From assembly GCF_000384115.1 (NCBI RefSeq), contig NZ_KB913029.1:4191057-4255056 (forward strand): a stretch of DNA of 64,000 bases, given 5' to 3'. The DNA is from Sporichthya polymorpha DSM 43042. Its GTDB lineage: Bacteria; Actinomycetota; Actinomycetes; Sporichthyales; Sporichthyaceae. The notes under the pieces were generated by a model. It saw nothing but the letters and a program-made list of their open reading frames with translations, was not told the DNA's origin and did not search any database. Below, one piece after another: positions 1 through 6,590 of the stretch. Made by a program: the position numbers and the translations under genes. How positions within the stretch are numbered: the stretch's first letter is position 1; each line of letters begins with the position of its first letter.

Positions 1-1
1 G

Positions 2-1198
2 CTGGGACAGAAGCTGAACCTGCACCCGGCCGAAGCGCGGCAGCGCGTCAAGGACGCCGACATCCTCTCCCGCAAGGGCACCGCCACCGTCGAAGCTCTC
101 GCCGACGGCAAGCTCAACCGGGACCAGGCCCGGGCAGTCGCGCGGAGCCTGCGCAAGATCGAACCGGTCGGCTCCGCCTCGGAGCTCGCGAAGGCGGAGA
201 CGTTCCTGCTGGCCAAGTCCCACGGGGCGGACCCCGGGGCGATCCTGCGCCTGGGCAAGCACATCGAAGAGGTCATCGACGAGGACGGCAAACCCCCGGC
301 ACCGGACCCGGACGACCCGACCGGTGACGCGCCGGCAGAGTCCAAGCGGGCGGCCCGCGCGCAGCGCAAGCGGTCGCTCACCATCACCGACCTCGGCAAC
401 GGGTCGCACCGCATCCGCGGCGAGCTGACTGACGAGGTCGCCGCCCTGGTCAAAGCCGCGCTCGACCCGCTGGCCGCCCCGCGACCCGCGGTGAACGGCG
501 TCCGGGATGAACGCAGCGCGCCGCAGCGCCGCCACGATGCGCTCGGGGACGTGTTCCGCCAGTTCCTGCGCTTCGGGGATCTGCCCCCGTCCCACGGCGT
601 GCGTCCGCACCTGCACGTGACCGCGAGCGTGGAGACGATGGCCGGAGACACCGGGCACCCCTTCGCCCGCACCGCCACCGGTGAGGATCTGGACATCGCG
701 ACCGTGCAGCGGATCGCCTGCGACGCCGGGATCACCCCGATCGTGGCGAACACCCTCGGAGTGCCGCTGGCGATGGGCCGCGAGGTCCGCACCGCCACCC
801 CGGCCCAGTGGGCCGCGCTGGTCGCCCGGGACATCGGGTGCATCGGCGAGGGATGTACCCGCCCGGCGGCGTGGTGCGAAGCGCACCATATTGAGTGGTG
901 GGACCGGGACGACGGCCCGACCGACGTCGACAAGATGGCCCTGGTCTGCTCCCACGAACACTATCTGATCCGATCATCACCGCGCAGAGACCCACCGCAA
1001 CCACTGACCGCGTTGCAAGGGAAGGGCTGGGGCGTGCGGATGGCCGAGGACGGCCACCCCGAAATGATCCCCCCGAAGTGGGTTGATTCCGAACAGAAGC
1101 CAAGACGCAACGCGCACTGGCAACTCATCCGCGACGGCCTCAAGGTTCCGCCCGAGGATCCGGATCCACCGTCACCGGAATCGCCCCGCCGCGAGTAG
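2..1198 (+). CDS. DUF222/HNH endonuclease-like protein, 5' end outside window
   Basis: The reading frame is open from base 2 to a TAG at 1196-1198 (398 codons visible); the true start lies upstream. The first two thirds are the helical, Ala/Arg-rich DUF222 region (LGQKLNLHPAEARQR onward). The C-terminal part carries the HNH zinc-finger nuclease pattern: GCTRPAAWCEAHHIEWW, then D, then LVCSHEH, with the paired His and Cys residues in place. This family is very abundant in actinobacterial genomes, often in many near-copies, and has been linked to mobile DNA; its substrate is not established. The gene is followed by a 72-base gap and a convergent unknown gene. Base composition matches the neighbours. 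The family call is firm; the biological role is not known. Confidence 0.9.
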   Translation: MGQKLNLHPAEARQRVKDADILSRKGTATVEALADGKLNRDQARAVARSLRKIEPVGSASELAKAETFLLAKSHGADPGAILRLGKHIEEVIDEDGKPPAPDPDDPTGDAPAESKRAARAQRKRSLTITDLGNGSHRIRGELTDEVAALVKAALDPLAAPRPAVNGVRDERSAPQRRHDALGDVFRQFLRFGDLPPSHGVRPHLHVTASVETMAGDTGHPFARTATGEDLDIATVQRIACDAGITPIVANTLGVPLAMGREVRTATPAQWAALVARDIGCIGEGCTRPAAWCEAHHIEWWDRDDGPTDVDKMALVCSHEHYLIRSSPRRDPPQPLTALQGKGWGVRMAEDGHPEMIPPKWVDSEQKPRRNAHWQLIRDGLKVPPEDPDPPSPESPRRE

Positions 1199-1270
1199 CC
1201 CCGCCCTGCCGGCGTTGTGTCCGAAGAAGTGGTCGCTATTGCAGCCACATCGTCGGACGTAACGGCACGC

Positions 1271-1873
1271 CTACGCGAGGATCTCGACGCTGATGCGGGT
1301 GGCGAGCTCGTCGACCTCGGCGAGGGCGGGGGAGCCCCTGGTCAGGCCGGTGCCGGTGGTGACGAGGACGAGCCCTTCGCGCTGCAGTTGCGGCGGGAAG
1401 ATGCCGTGGACGACCTGGGTGAGGGTCGGACGGCGGAGTCCTTCGCGGGGTCCGCGGGTCGGGCGCAGGCACCGGACGGCGGGGCCGGCCGGGAGCTGCT
1501 CGCGGTTGACGACTGCGCGGCGGTTGCGCTTGGCGAGGGCGGCGGAGAAGGCCTCGACGGTGAACGGGTCGTCGGGCCCGTCGGGGACGAGCAGCTGGAG
1601 CTCGGCGGTCATGGCGGGCGGTGCGTCCGGGCTGGTGAGCCGGAAGAGGGCGTGGATCCAGGTGCGGGTCTGGCAGTCCCGCGCGCGGGCGGCGAGGACG
1701 GCGGCGGTGTCGGCGATCGCGCCCGGCGTCGCGCGGACCGGGGCGGCGGCGTCCCAGAACTGCTGGGCGGTCTCGGCGGCCCAGGGTCCGGGGTCGGTGC
1801 CGACGGCGGGGATCGGGACCCAACCGGCCGGGGCGTCGATCCACACGGTGTACCGGGGTCGAGCCTCTGACAC
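1271..1873 (-). CDS. Uncharacterised actinobacterial protein, 200 aa
   Basis: I do not recognise a named family. The GTG start at 1873 is preceded by AGGAGG four bases upstream, so the start is well supported, and third codon positions are strongly GC, as expected for a real gene here. The protein is soluble-looking with no signal peptide or membrane segment: MSEARPRYTVWIDAPAGWVP at the N-terminus, a Gly/Pro-containing middle and a C-terminus with VLVTTGTGLTRGSPALAEVD. It is transcribed divergently from the methyltransferase at 1948 and converges on the DUF222 gene. The N-terminal layout (short beta strand, W-P motif) faintly recalls small actinobacterial proteins coded near secretion or regulatory genes, but this is not enough for a function. 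Confidence 0.75.
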   Translation of the reverse strand: MSEARPRYTVWIDAPAGWVPIPAVGTDPGPWAAETAQQFWDAAAPVRATPGAIADTAAVLAARARDCQTRTWIHALFRLTSPDAPPAMTAELQLLVPDGPDDPFTVEAFSAALAKRNRRAVVNREQLPAGPAVRCLRPTRGPREGLRRPTLTQVVHGIFPPQLQREGLVLVTTGTGLTRGSPALAEVDELATRISVEILA

Positions 1874-1911
1874 TGGTCCTCCTGGTCGCGTTGCTGTTCC
1901 CGCAACATCCG

Positions 1912-1940
1912 TTGCCGCGTGCCGGTGCGGTTCCTACCGT
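1912..1940 (+). promoter_or_regulatory. Probable promoter of the methyltransferase gene (leaderless)
   Basis: TTGCCG at 1912-1917 and TACCGT at 1935-1940 are separated by 17 bases and resemble a housekeeping -35/-10 pair. The -10 box ends 7 bases before the ATG at 1948, which would place the transcript start at or next to the start codon. This favours ATG 1948 over the in-frame TTG at 1891. Confidence 0.5.
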
Positions 1941-1947
1941 CAACGGC

Positions 1948-2583
1948 ATGAGCACCCATCATGGCGAGGCGCCGGAGAGCTACGACACCGCGGAGTCCTG
2001 GGACGCCCGGTACGGCGAGGTCGAGCAGCGGTGGAGCGGCCGCGCGAACTCCGCGCTCGTCGACCTCGTGTCCGACCTGCCGCCCGGCCGCGTCCTCGAC
2101 GTCGGGTGCGGCGAAGGCGCCGACGCCATCTGGCTTGCTGCGCGCGGGTGGGATGTCACCGCCCTCGACATCTCCGGGGTCGCGATCGCGCGGGCCCGGG
2201 AGAAGGCCGGCGACCTGCCGGTCACCTGGGTGGTGGCGGACCTCGCCGAGAACCCGCCGCCGGGCCCGTTCGACCTCGTCTCGCTCCAGTACCCGGCACT
2301 GCGCAAGGACTCCGCCGACGGCTCGCTGTTGGGCACGATCCTCGGCCTCGTGGCCCCAGGCGGCCGCCTCCTGGTCGTCGGCCACGACCTGGCCGCCGTC
2401 CGTGCCCACAACCGACTGCCGGAAGGCATGGACCCCGACGACTACCTGCTGCCGGCCGACTTCGCCGCTGCTGTGGACGCGGGCTGGACCGTCGAGACCC
2501 GTGGCCTCCGCCCCCGCCGACAACCACCCGGCTACGACGGCCCCGACATCCCCGACGACGTCCTGCTCTCGCGCCGCGACTGA
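1948..2583 (+). CDS. Class I SAM-dependent methyltransferase
   Basis: A 211-residue protein with a Rossmann-type methyltransferase core: motif I is VLDVGCGEGADAIWLAARGW, followed by the acidic strand end VTALDIS that should bind the ribose of S-adenosylmethionine, then FDLVSLQYPAL and GGRLLVVGHD. This resembles the Methyltransf_25/ThiS-like small-molecule group; the acceptor substrate cannot be read from the sequence. An in-frame TTG at 1891 would add 19 residues, but those are Pro-rich and overlap the likely promoter, so ATG 1948 is preferred. There is no clear Shine-Dalgarno sequence, in keeping with a leaderless message. It is a single gene, with a strong hairpin terminator 15 bases after the stop. 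Confidence 0.88.
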   Translation: MSTHHGEAPESYDTAESWDARYGEVEQRWSGRANSALVDLVSDLPPGRVLDVGCGEGADAIWLAARGWDVTALDISGVAIARAREKAGDLPVTWVVADLAENPPPGPFDLVSLQYPALRKDSADGSLLGTILGLVAPGGRLLVVGHDLAAVRAHNRLPEGMDPDDYLLPADFAAAVDAGWTVETRGLRPRRQPPGYDGPDIPDDVLLSRRD

Positions 2584-2597
2584 CCCGGGAAATGCGA

Positions 2598-2622
2598 CAG
2601 CCCCGGTCGAGGACCGGGGCTG
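2598..2622 (+). terminator. Hairpin terminator after the methyltransferase; left copy of duplicated tRNA-Val terminator
   Basis: An 11-bp perfect stem (CAGCCCCGGTC with its complement) closes on a 3-base loop. It lacks a T run but is typical of GC-rich actinobacterial terminators. It is nearly the same hairpin as the one at 3736-3761 and stands the same 37 bases from a TGGTGGGCGT tRNA-end sequence, so it looks like one half of a duplication. Confidence 0.7.
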
Positions 2623-2634
2623 ACTGCATCTTCC

Positions 2635-2659
2635 TGGTGGGCGTCGCAGGCTTGAATTT
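2635..2659 (-). repeat. Decayed 3' end of a tRNA-Val (attachment-site-like remnant)
   Basis: Read on the minus strand this ends in TTCAAGCCTGCGACGCCCACCA, matching the T-loop, acceptor strand and CCA of the intact tRNA-Val(GAC) at 3774-3848 (ten bases identical at the acceptor/CCA, then about 70 percent identity into the T arm). The T stem no longer pairs and no 5' half of a tRNA follows. Together with the matching hairpin at 2598-2622 it forms a roughly 60-bp direct repeat with 3737-3800. Inference: the far attachment site of an element once integrated at the tRNA 3' end, or the remnant of a second tRNA-Val gene. Confidence 0.6.
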
Positions 2660-2711
2660 CTAGCGGGCGGATTGGATCACCGCTTCGCTCGCCCGCATCC
2701 AGGAGATTCGA

Positions 2712-2806
2712 ATGAGCGTCCCGCACATGACCGGCTCACCATGGCCGAGGCGTCGGCGTACACCGGTTGCAGCGAACGCACGCTCCGCCGCTACGGCAGC
2801 GGCTGA
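2712..2806 (+). pseudogene. Broken excisionase/MerR-like helix-turn-helix gene
   Basis: An AGGAG at 2701-2705 stands six bases before ATG 2712, which reads MSVPHMTG and then leaves the conserved frame. The frame starting around 2730 reads RLTMAEASAYTGCSERTLRR and then YGSG before a TGA at 2804-2806. This is the typical opening helix-turn-helix of excisionase (Xis) or MerR-type DNA-binding proteins, with a one-step frameshift near 2731 and a truncation after about 25 residues. It lies directly before the end of the Fic gene, inside the region flanked by the tRNA-end repeats, which fits a relic of a mobile element. No integrase is visible. Confidence 0.55.
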
Positions 2807-2812
2807 CGGGAG

Positions 2813-3445
2813 TCACTCACCGAAGGGGCGGACCCGCAGATAGGTGGCCAGGTCGTCGGGCTCGCGGTGCACGTCGAACTGTCGCAGGAGTTCGACGTAT
2901 CGGCGCTTGTCGAATCCGTCGAACTGCCAGTCGTACTCTTCGAGGTCGCCGGTCTGCGCCGCGAGAAACACCAGGTCGCCGAGGAGCCGCGTCGTGCGCC
3001 CATTGCCGTCAGCAAACGGGTGGATCCGGACCGACTCAGCGTGAGCTGCCATCCCGAGCTGGCGGGGCGACCAGTGCCCCAGCGACCACCGGTACCGAAT
3101 CGAATCGAACGACTGGACGAGGTCGGAGCTGATGTTCCAGGGAGCGACGCCGATGTTCAGTTCCCGGGTGCGGAACACGCCCGCCCAATCCCAGATCTCG
3201 CCGTAGAGCCGCTCGTGCAGCTCCCGGAGGAACCGGTCCGACAGGAGTTCATCGAGGGTCAGCGTCCCGTCGAGCACCGCGGGCACCAGGTACTCGCGGG
3301 TCTCCTGAACCTGGATGCCTTGCTCGAGGTCGAACACCGCTGCCTTGATCAGTGGTTCCCCGAGCAGCTCGCGCGCCCACGCCGTGAGGGCCGCTTCATC
3401 CTCAGCAGAGACCGGCGTCTCTCCGTACGCCGGTGTCAGCGACAT
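2813..3445 (-). CDS. Fic family protein (probable AMP-transferase toxin)
   Basis: A 210-residue protein with an intact Fic active-site motif HPFADGNGRTTR at residues 142-153, including the catalytic His142 and the phosphate-binding GNGR loop. Upstream, GEIWDWAGVFRTRELNIG is the usual Fic flap region. Fic enzymes move AMP or another phosphate-containing group from a nucleotide to a target hydroxyl; the target here is unknown. No clear inhibitory (S/T)xxxE(G/N) helix is seen in the protein itself, as expected for class I Fic toxins that rely on a separate antitoxin. The ATG shares one base with the stop of the small gene upstream (TGATG), so the two are probably translated together. The pair lies next to tRNA-Val, between the tRNA-end repeats. 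Confidence 0.9.
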   Translation of the reverse strand: MSLTPAYGETPVSAEDEAALTAWARELLGEPLIKAAVFDLEQGIQVQETREYLVPAVLDGTLTLDELLSDRFLRELHERLYGEIWDWAGVFRTRELNIGVAPWNISSDLVQSFDSIRYRWSLGHWSPRQLGMAAHAESVRIHPFADGNGRTTRLLGDLVFLAAQTGDLEEYDWQFDGFDKRRYVELLRQFDVHREPDDLATYLRVRPFGE

Positions 3446-3600
3446 CAGACTCGCGGGCGCCGCTCGTTGAGGAACTTCTGCACCTTGGCCGACCGGATGA
3501 AGCCGTCAGGCACCGTCCGGCGTTCCAGGGCTGCGGACGCCTTCGTGGACCGGGCAGCGAACCGCTCCACGGCTTCCTTACTCACGATGCGACGGTTCAC
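3445..3600 (-). CDS. Small Fic-partner protein, probable antitoxin (51 aa)
   Basis: Start GTG at 3600 is set six bases after a strong AGGAGG; the stop shares its last base with the Fic start codon. The product begins MNRRIVSKEAVERF and ends VQKFLNERRPRV, all helix-forming and highly charged. Residues 22-26 read SAALE, which fits the first five positions of the (S/T)xxxE(G/N) inhibitory helix of VbhA/FicA antitoxins, although the next residue is Arg instead of Gly or Asn. Size, order (antitoxin first), overlap and motif all agree with an antitoxin that blocks the Fic nucleotide site. The imperfect motif is the main doubt; without it this would be called simply a small partner gene. Confidence 0.65.
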   Translation of the reverse strand: MNRRIVSKEAVERFAARSTKASAALERRTVPDGFIRSAKVQKFLNERRPRV

Positions 3601-3696
3601 GACTCGCCTCCTCTCGGCCACACGATCAGGCCTGCGAATCGATGGTAGCGCCGGCCGACCGCAGCACTGCAGGAGTCGAGCACGCCGCGAGCGAGG

Positions 3697-3730
3697 AATG
3701 GAACGGGATCTTCCAGATATGTTCCAGAAA
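3697..3730. promoter_or_regulatory. Upstream region of the antitoxin-Fic pair with direct repeats
   Basis: Within the 135 bases before the antitoxin start, TTCCAGA occurs twice close together (around 3712 and 3722). Such repeats are a usual place for toxin-antitoxin autoregulation, but no clear promoter boxes could be assigned, so this is only a candidate operator. Confidence 0.25.
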
Positions 3731-3735
3731 TGACG

Positions 3736-3761
3736 TCAGCCCCGGCGAAAACCGGGGCTGA
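3736..3761 (-). terminator. Hairpin terminator of the tRNA-Val/Cys/Gly cluster
   Basis: A 10-bp stem TCAGCCCCGG with its complement closes on loop CGAAAA; it starts 12 bases past the tRNA-Val CCA in the direction of transcription. It is the right copy of the hairpin also found at 2598-2622. Confidence 0.7.
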
Positions 3762-3773
3762 CTGGGGTTTTAC

Positions 3774-3848
3774 TGGTGGGCGTTACTGGGATTGAACCAG
3801 TGACCTCTTCCGTGTCAGGGAAGCGCTCTCCCGCTGAGCTAAACGCCC
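3774..3848 (-). tRNA. tRNA-Val(GAC)
   Basis: A complete cloverleaf: acceptor GGGCGTT/AACGCCC, D arm GCTC/GAGC, anticodon stem CTTCC/GGAAG with loop CTGACAC (anticodon GAC), T arm ACTGG/CCAGT around TTCAATC. CCA is encoded. It is the last of three tRNA genes read from the minus strand, and its 3' end appears to have served as an integration site for the neighbouring island. Confidence 0.95.
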
Positions 3849-3864
3849 GGGTTTGGTGGGTGCG

Positions 3865-3936
3865 AGGCCGGAGCGGGAATCGAACCCGCGTACAGGGCTT
3901 TGCAGGCCCTTGCCTAAGCCACTCGGCCATCCGGCC
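3865..3936 (-). tRNA. tRNA-Cys(GCA)
   Basis: Acceptor GGCCGGA pairs with TCCGGCC; the anticodon stem AGGGC/GCCCT closes loop CTGCAAA (anticodon GCA); the T arm GCGGG/CCCGC holds TTCGATT. CCA is not encoded. It sits 16 bases before tRNA-Val. Confidence 0.95.
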
Positions 3937-3974
3937 AGGGGTGTTGCCCTGGGGTAGCCCGTCGGCCACCTTCG

Positions 3975-4047
3975 AGCGGACGACGGGATTCGAACCCGCG
4001 ACCCTCACCTTGGCAAGGTGATGCTCTACCAACTGAGCCACGTCCGC
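3975..4047 (-). tRNA. tRNA-Gly(GCC)
   Basis: Acceptor GCGGACG pairs with CGTCCGC; the anticodon stem CACCT... closes loop TTGCCAA (anticodon GCC); the T arm has GCGGG, TTCGAAT, CCCGT. CCA is not encoded. It is the first gene of the Gly-Cys-Val tRNA transcript. Confidence 0.95.
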
Positions 4048-4089
4048 GCGGTCCGCTTCGATCCGGGGATCTCTGCGGTGCGAGTCAGA

Positions 4090-4120
4090 ACAATAGCCCA
4101 TCCGTCGCACTGGTTCTCAA
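4090..4120 (-). promoter_or_regulatory. Probable promoter of the tRNA-Gly-Cys-Val cluster
   Basis: On the minus strand TTGAGA (4115-4120) and TATTGT (4090-4095) lie 19 bases apart, giving a transcript start about 35 bases before tRNA-Gly. The spacer is slightly long, so this is a candidate only. Confidence 0.4.
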
Positions 4121-4158
4121 CAACCTCCACGTTGAGTCGCGCGGTCGGGGGAGCGGGG

Positions 4159-4164
4159 TAGGTT
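4159..4164 (+). promoter_or_regulatory. -10 box of pabB, leaderless arrangement
   Basis: TAGGTT ends exactly 7 bases before GTG 4172, the same spacing as seen before the methyltransferase, rarA and M24 peptidase genes in this window. It overlaps the alternative TTG start at 4163, which argues for GTG 4172 as the real start. Confidence 0.5.
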
Positions 4165-4171
4165 GCCGCAG

Positions 4172-5218
4172 GTGAGCGCCGCGGACGAGCCGCTGTTCAG
4201 CGGTGGTGGAGTCGTCGCCCAAGGGCTGGTGGACGTCACCGACGACCCGGCCGCGCTCGACTCCGCGGGCTTCTGGGCGGTGCTCGCGACCTTCGAGGGC
4301 GAGATCATCTGCGCCCGGTTCTCCGACGTCCGGCCCGGGGCCCCGGAGGCCGGCCCGTGGATCGGGCCGCGCCGCGAGGACTGGACCACCTCGCTGGACG
4401 AGCCGGCCTACACCGCGGCCGTCGACGCCATCCGCGCGCGCATCGCGACCGGCGAGGTCTACCAGGCCAACCTCTGCCGGATCGTCTCCGCGCCCCTCCC
4501 CGACCCCGCCCGGGCGGACGTCACCGGCCTCGCCGCGCGCCTCGCGGCCGGCAACCCCGCCCCCCACGCCGGGCTGCTCCGGCTGCCCGCCCGGAACGTG
4601 CACGTCGCCGGTGCCTCGCCCGAACTGTTCCTGCGCCGCTCCGGCGACATCGTGGAGTCCAGCCCGATCAAGGGCACCGGCCGGGGGAGCGGGGACCTCC
4701 GCGAGAAGGACCGGGCCGAGAACGTGATGATCGTCGACCTCGTCCGCAACGACCTCGGCCGCGTCTGCGAGACCGGCTCCGTGACCGTCCCGGCACTCTG
4801 CGCGGTCGAACCGCACCCTGGGCTCGTCCACCTCGTCTCGACCGTCCGCGGCCGTCTCCGGGCCGACGCGGGGTGGCCCGACCTCCTGACGGCGACCTTC
4901 CCCCCGGGCTCGGTCACCGGCGCCCCGAAGCTGGCCGCCCTCGACGTCATCCGCGACTACGAGCCGGTGCCCCGCGGGCCCTACTGCGGTGCTCTCGGCT
5001 GGGTGGACGCCGACGCCGGCACCGGGTCCCTCGCGGTCGCCATCCGGACGTTCTGGCGCACCGGCGACGTCCTCCGTTTCGGCACCGGCGCCGGCATCAC
5101 CTGGGGGTCCGACGCGGCCGCCGAGTGGGCCGAGACCGAACTCAAGGCCGAGCGCCTCCTGGGCCTGGCGTCGGGCGCGCCGGAGGTCGTCAGCACGAGC
5201 CGCGGAGGAGTCACGTGA
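4172..5218 (+). CDS. pabB: Aminodeoxychorismate synthase component I (chorismate-binding)
   Basis: A 348-residue chorismate-utilising enzyme that, with a glutaminase subunit, turns chorismate into 4-amino-4-deoxychorismate for folate. The C-terminal catalytic domain is complete: IATGEVYQANLCRI, SSPIKGTGRGSGD (the PIKGT motif typical of PabB), ENVMIVDLVRNDLGRVC, FPPGSVTGAPKLAALDVI and GTGAGITWGSDAAAEW. The N-terminal part is short. It overlaps the aminotransferase gene by 4 bases (GTGA), so PabB and PabC are made together; no pabA is present here. An in-frame TTG at 4163 would add three residues. Confusion with anthranilate synthase TrpE is unlikely given PIKGT and the neighbouring lyase. Confidence 0.9.
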   Translation: MSAADEPLFSGGGVVAQGLVDVTDDPAALDSAGFWAVLATFEGEIICARFSDVRPGAPEAGPWIGPRREDWTTSLDEPAYTAAVDAIRARIATGEVYQANLCRIVSAPLPDPARADVTGLAARLAAGNPAPHAGLLRLPARNVHVAGASPELFLRRSGDIVESSPIKGTGRGSGDLREKDRAENVMIVDLVRNDLGRVCETGSVTVPALCAVEPHPGLVHLVSTVRGRLRADAGWPDLLTATFPPGSVTGAPKLAALDVIRDYEPVPRGPYCGALGWVDADAGTGSLAVAIRTFWRTGDVLRFGTGAGITWGSDAAAEWAETELKAERLLGLASGAPEVVSTSRGGVT

Positions 5219-6042
5219 AGGTCTGGGTCAACGGCGCGATGGTCGACCGCGACGCCGCGACGGTGTCGGTCTTCGACCACGGCTTCACCGTCGGGGACGG
5301 TGTGTTCGAGACGACAAAGGTCGTCGACGGAACGCCCTTCGCGCTCACCCGGCATCTCACCCGGTTGGCCGCGTCGGCCACGGCGATGGGACTGCCCGTC
5401 CCCGACGACACCGTGGTCCGCACCGCGGTGGCCGACGTTTGCGCACAACTCGGGTCGAATCCGGGCAGAGTGCGCATCACGCTCACCGCCGGCGAGGCCC
5501 CGCTCGGGTCCGGTCGCGGAGACGCCGAACCGACCCTCGTCGTCGCCGCGTCACCCATGTCGCCGTGGCCCGCGACCGAGTCCGTCGTGCTCGTCCCGTG
5601 GGTTCGCAACGAGCGCTCGGCGGTCGCCGGCGTGAAGACGACCTCCTACGGCGACAACGTCGTCGCCCTCGCCCACGCGCACTCCGCGGGGGCCGGGGAG
5701 GCCCTGTTCGCCAACACGATCGGCGAGCTCTGCGAGGGCACCGGGACGAACGTCTTCCTCGTCCACGACGGGGTCGTGCGCACGCCTCCGCTGACCTCCG
5801 GCTGCCTCGCCGGCGTCACGCGCGCACTCGTGCTCGCCTGGTGCCCAGAGGTCCGTGAGGAGCGCCTGACGCCCGCCGACCTTGCCACCGTCGACGAGGT
5901 CTTCCTGACCTCGTCGACGCGTGACGTCCAGGGCGTCGCCGCCGTGAACGACCGTCAGTTGGCGAATGCGCCCGGGCCGGTCACGACCTCCGTTGCGGAG
6001 GTGTTCGCGCGAAATGCGGCGAACGATCCCGATCCGATCTGA
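5215..6042 (+). CDS. pabC: Aminodeoxychorismate lyase / class IV aminotransferase
   Basis: A 275-residue fold-type IV PLP enzyme. Seen in order: DHGFTVGDGVFETTKV near the N-terminus, R- and T-rich cofactor contacts, GVKTTSYGDNVVALAHA with the lysine expected to bind PLP, ALFANTIGELCEGTGTNVFLV, and TPPLTSGCLAGVTRALVL. The family includes branched-chain and D-amino acid aminotransferases, but the 4-base overlap with pabB indicates that it cleaves aminodeoxychorismate to 4-aminobenzoate and pyruvate. The start is the GTG inside the pabB stop (GTGA). A strong convergent terminator follows 65 bases later. Confidence 0.88.
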   Translation: MKVWVNGAMVDRDAATVSVFDHGFTVGDGVFETTKVVDGTPFALTRHLTRLAASATAMGLPVPDDTVVRTAVADVCAQLGSNPGRVRITLTAGEAPLGSGRGDAEPTLVVAASPMSPWPATESVVLVPWVRNERSAVAGVKTTSYGDNVVALAHAHSAGAGEALFANTIGELCEGTGTNVFLVHDGVVRTPPLTSGCLAGVTRALVLAWCPEVREERLTPADLATVDEVFLTSSTRDVQGVAAVNDRQLANAPGPVTTSVAEVFARNAANDPDPI

Positions 6043-6106
6043 AAGATCATTATCTGATCATTCGTCACAAGAGCGACTGCTCAAGATCATCTGTCCCGGC
6101 ACAATG

Positions 6107-6138
6107 ACGGTGGGGCGTCCCGAAGGACGCCCCACCGT
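6107..6138. terminator. Bidirectional terminator between pabC and ssgB
   Basis: A perfect 14-bp stem ACGGTGGGGCGTCC with a CGAA tetraloop lies between two convergent genes, so it can stop transcription from both sides. Confidence 0.85.
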
Positions 6139-6173
6139 GGGTTCGTTGCGCGCGGGGCCGGACCCGCGGAGCC

Positions 6174-6590
6174 TCAGCTCTCGGCGATCAGCTGCGTGAG
6201 CGCGGCGTCGATGTCCAGGTGCATGGACTCCGAGCCGGCCGGCACCGTCGCGTAGGTGCGGTCCAGGAAGGTGGACAGTTCGGGCGCGGGGGCCTCCAGC
6301 AGAGCTTCGCCCTCGGGCGAGCTCAGGGAGATGTAGACGACCTGCACACCGGCCTCGCTGGAGGGCCACACGCGGACGTCGCCGAGACCGGCGTCGTCGC
6401 GGAGACCAGCGGCGAGCAGGTCGCGGGCGAAGACCCACTCGACCGTGTCGCCCGCCGCGTGGAACGTGGCGTGGATGGCGTAGGGATCTGCAAGGTCGTA
6501 CCGCAGCGCCGCGGGGACCGGCAGGGCTGCGTCGCCTGCGACCAGAAGGCGCAAGCGAAGCTCGCAGGTGACCGAAGACTCTGCCTTCAT
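6174..6590 (-). CDS. ssgB: SsgB-type sporulation/cell division regulator
   Basis: A 138-residue SsgA-like protein: begins MKAESSVTCELRLRLLV, then the family core LRYDLADPYAIHATFHAAGD, VEWVFARDLLAAGL, GDVRVWPS, VYISLSSPEGEALLEAP and FLDRTYATVPAGSE. In Streptomyces, SsgB positions FtsZ at future sporulation septa together with SsgA. Near-invariance of this core among sporulating actinomycetes makes the SsgB assignment better than other SsgA-like paralogues, and the chromosomal position (upstream of thrS and the PIM genes) agrees. The gene is monocistronic with a 575-base upstream region. Its presence indicates a mycelial or sporulating organism. Confidence 0.9.
   Translation of the reverse strand: MKAESSVTCELRLRLLVAGDAALPVPAALRYDLADPYAIHATFHAAGDTVEWVFARDLLAAGLRDDAGLGDVRVWPSSEAGVQVVYISLSSPEGEALLEAPAPELSTFLDRTYATVPAGSESMHLDIDAALTQLIAES

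Noticed and set aside
2867-3733. A 288-codon plus-strand frame over the Fic region
   Set aside because: Antisense to the Fic gene and its partner, which have intact motifs and ribosome binding sites.
3736-4110. A 124-codon frame reading through the three tRNA genes
   Set aside because: The peptide is translated tRNA sequence (a common false prediction); tRNA-Val, tRNA-Cys and tRNA-Gly explain the region.
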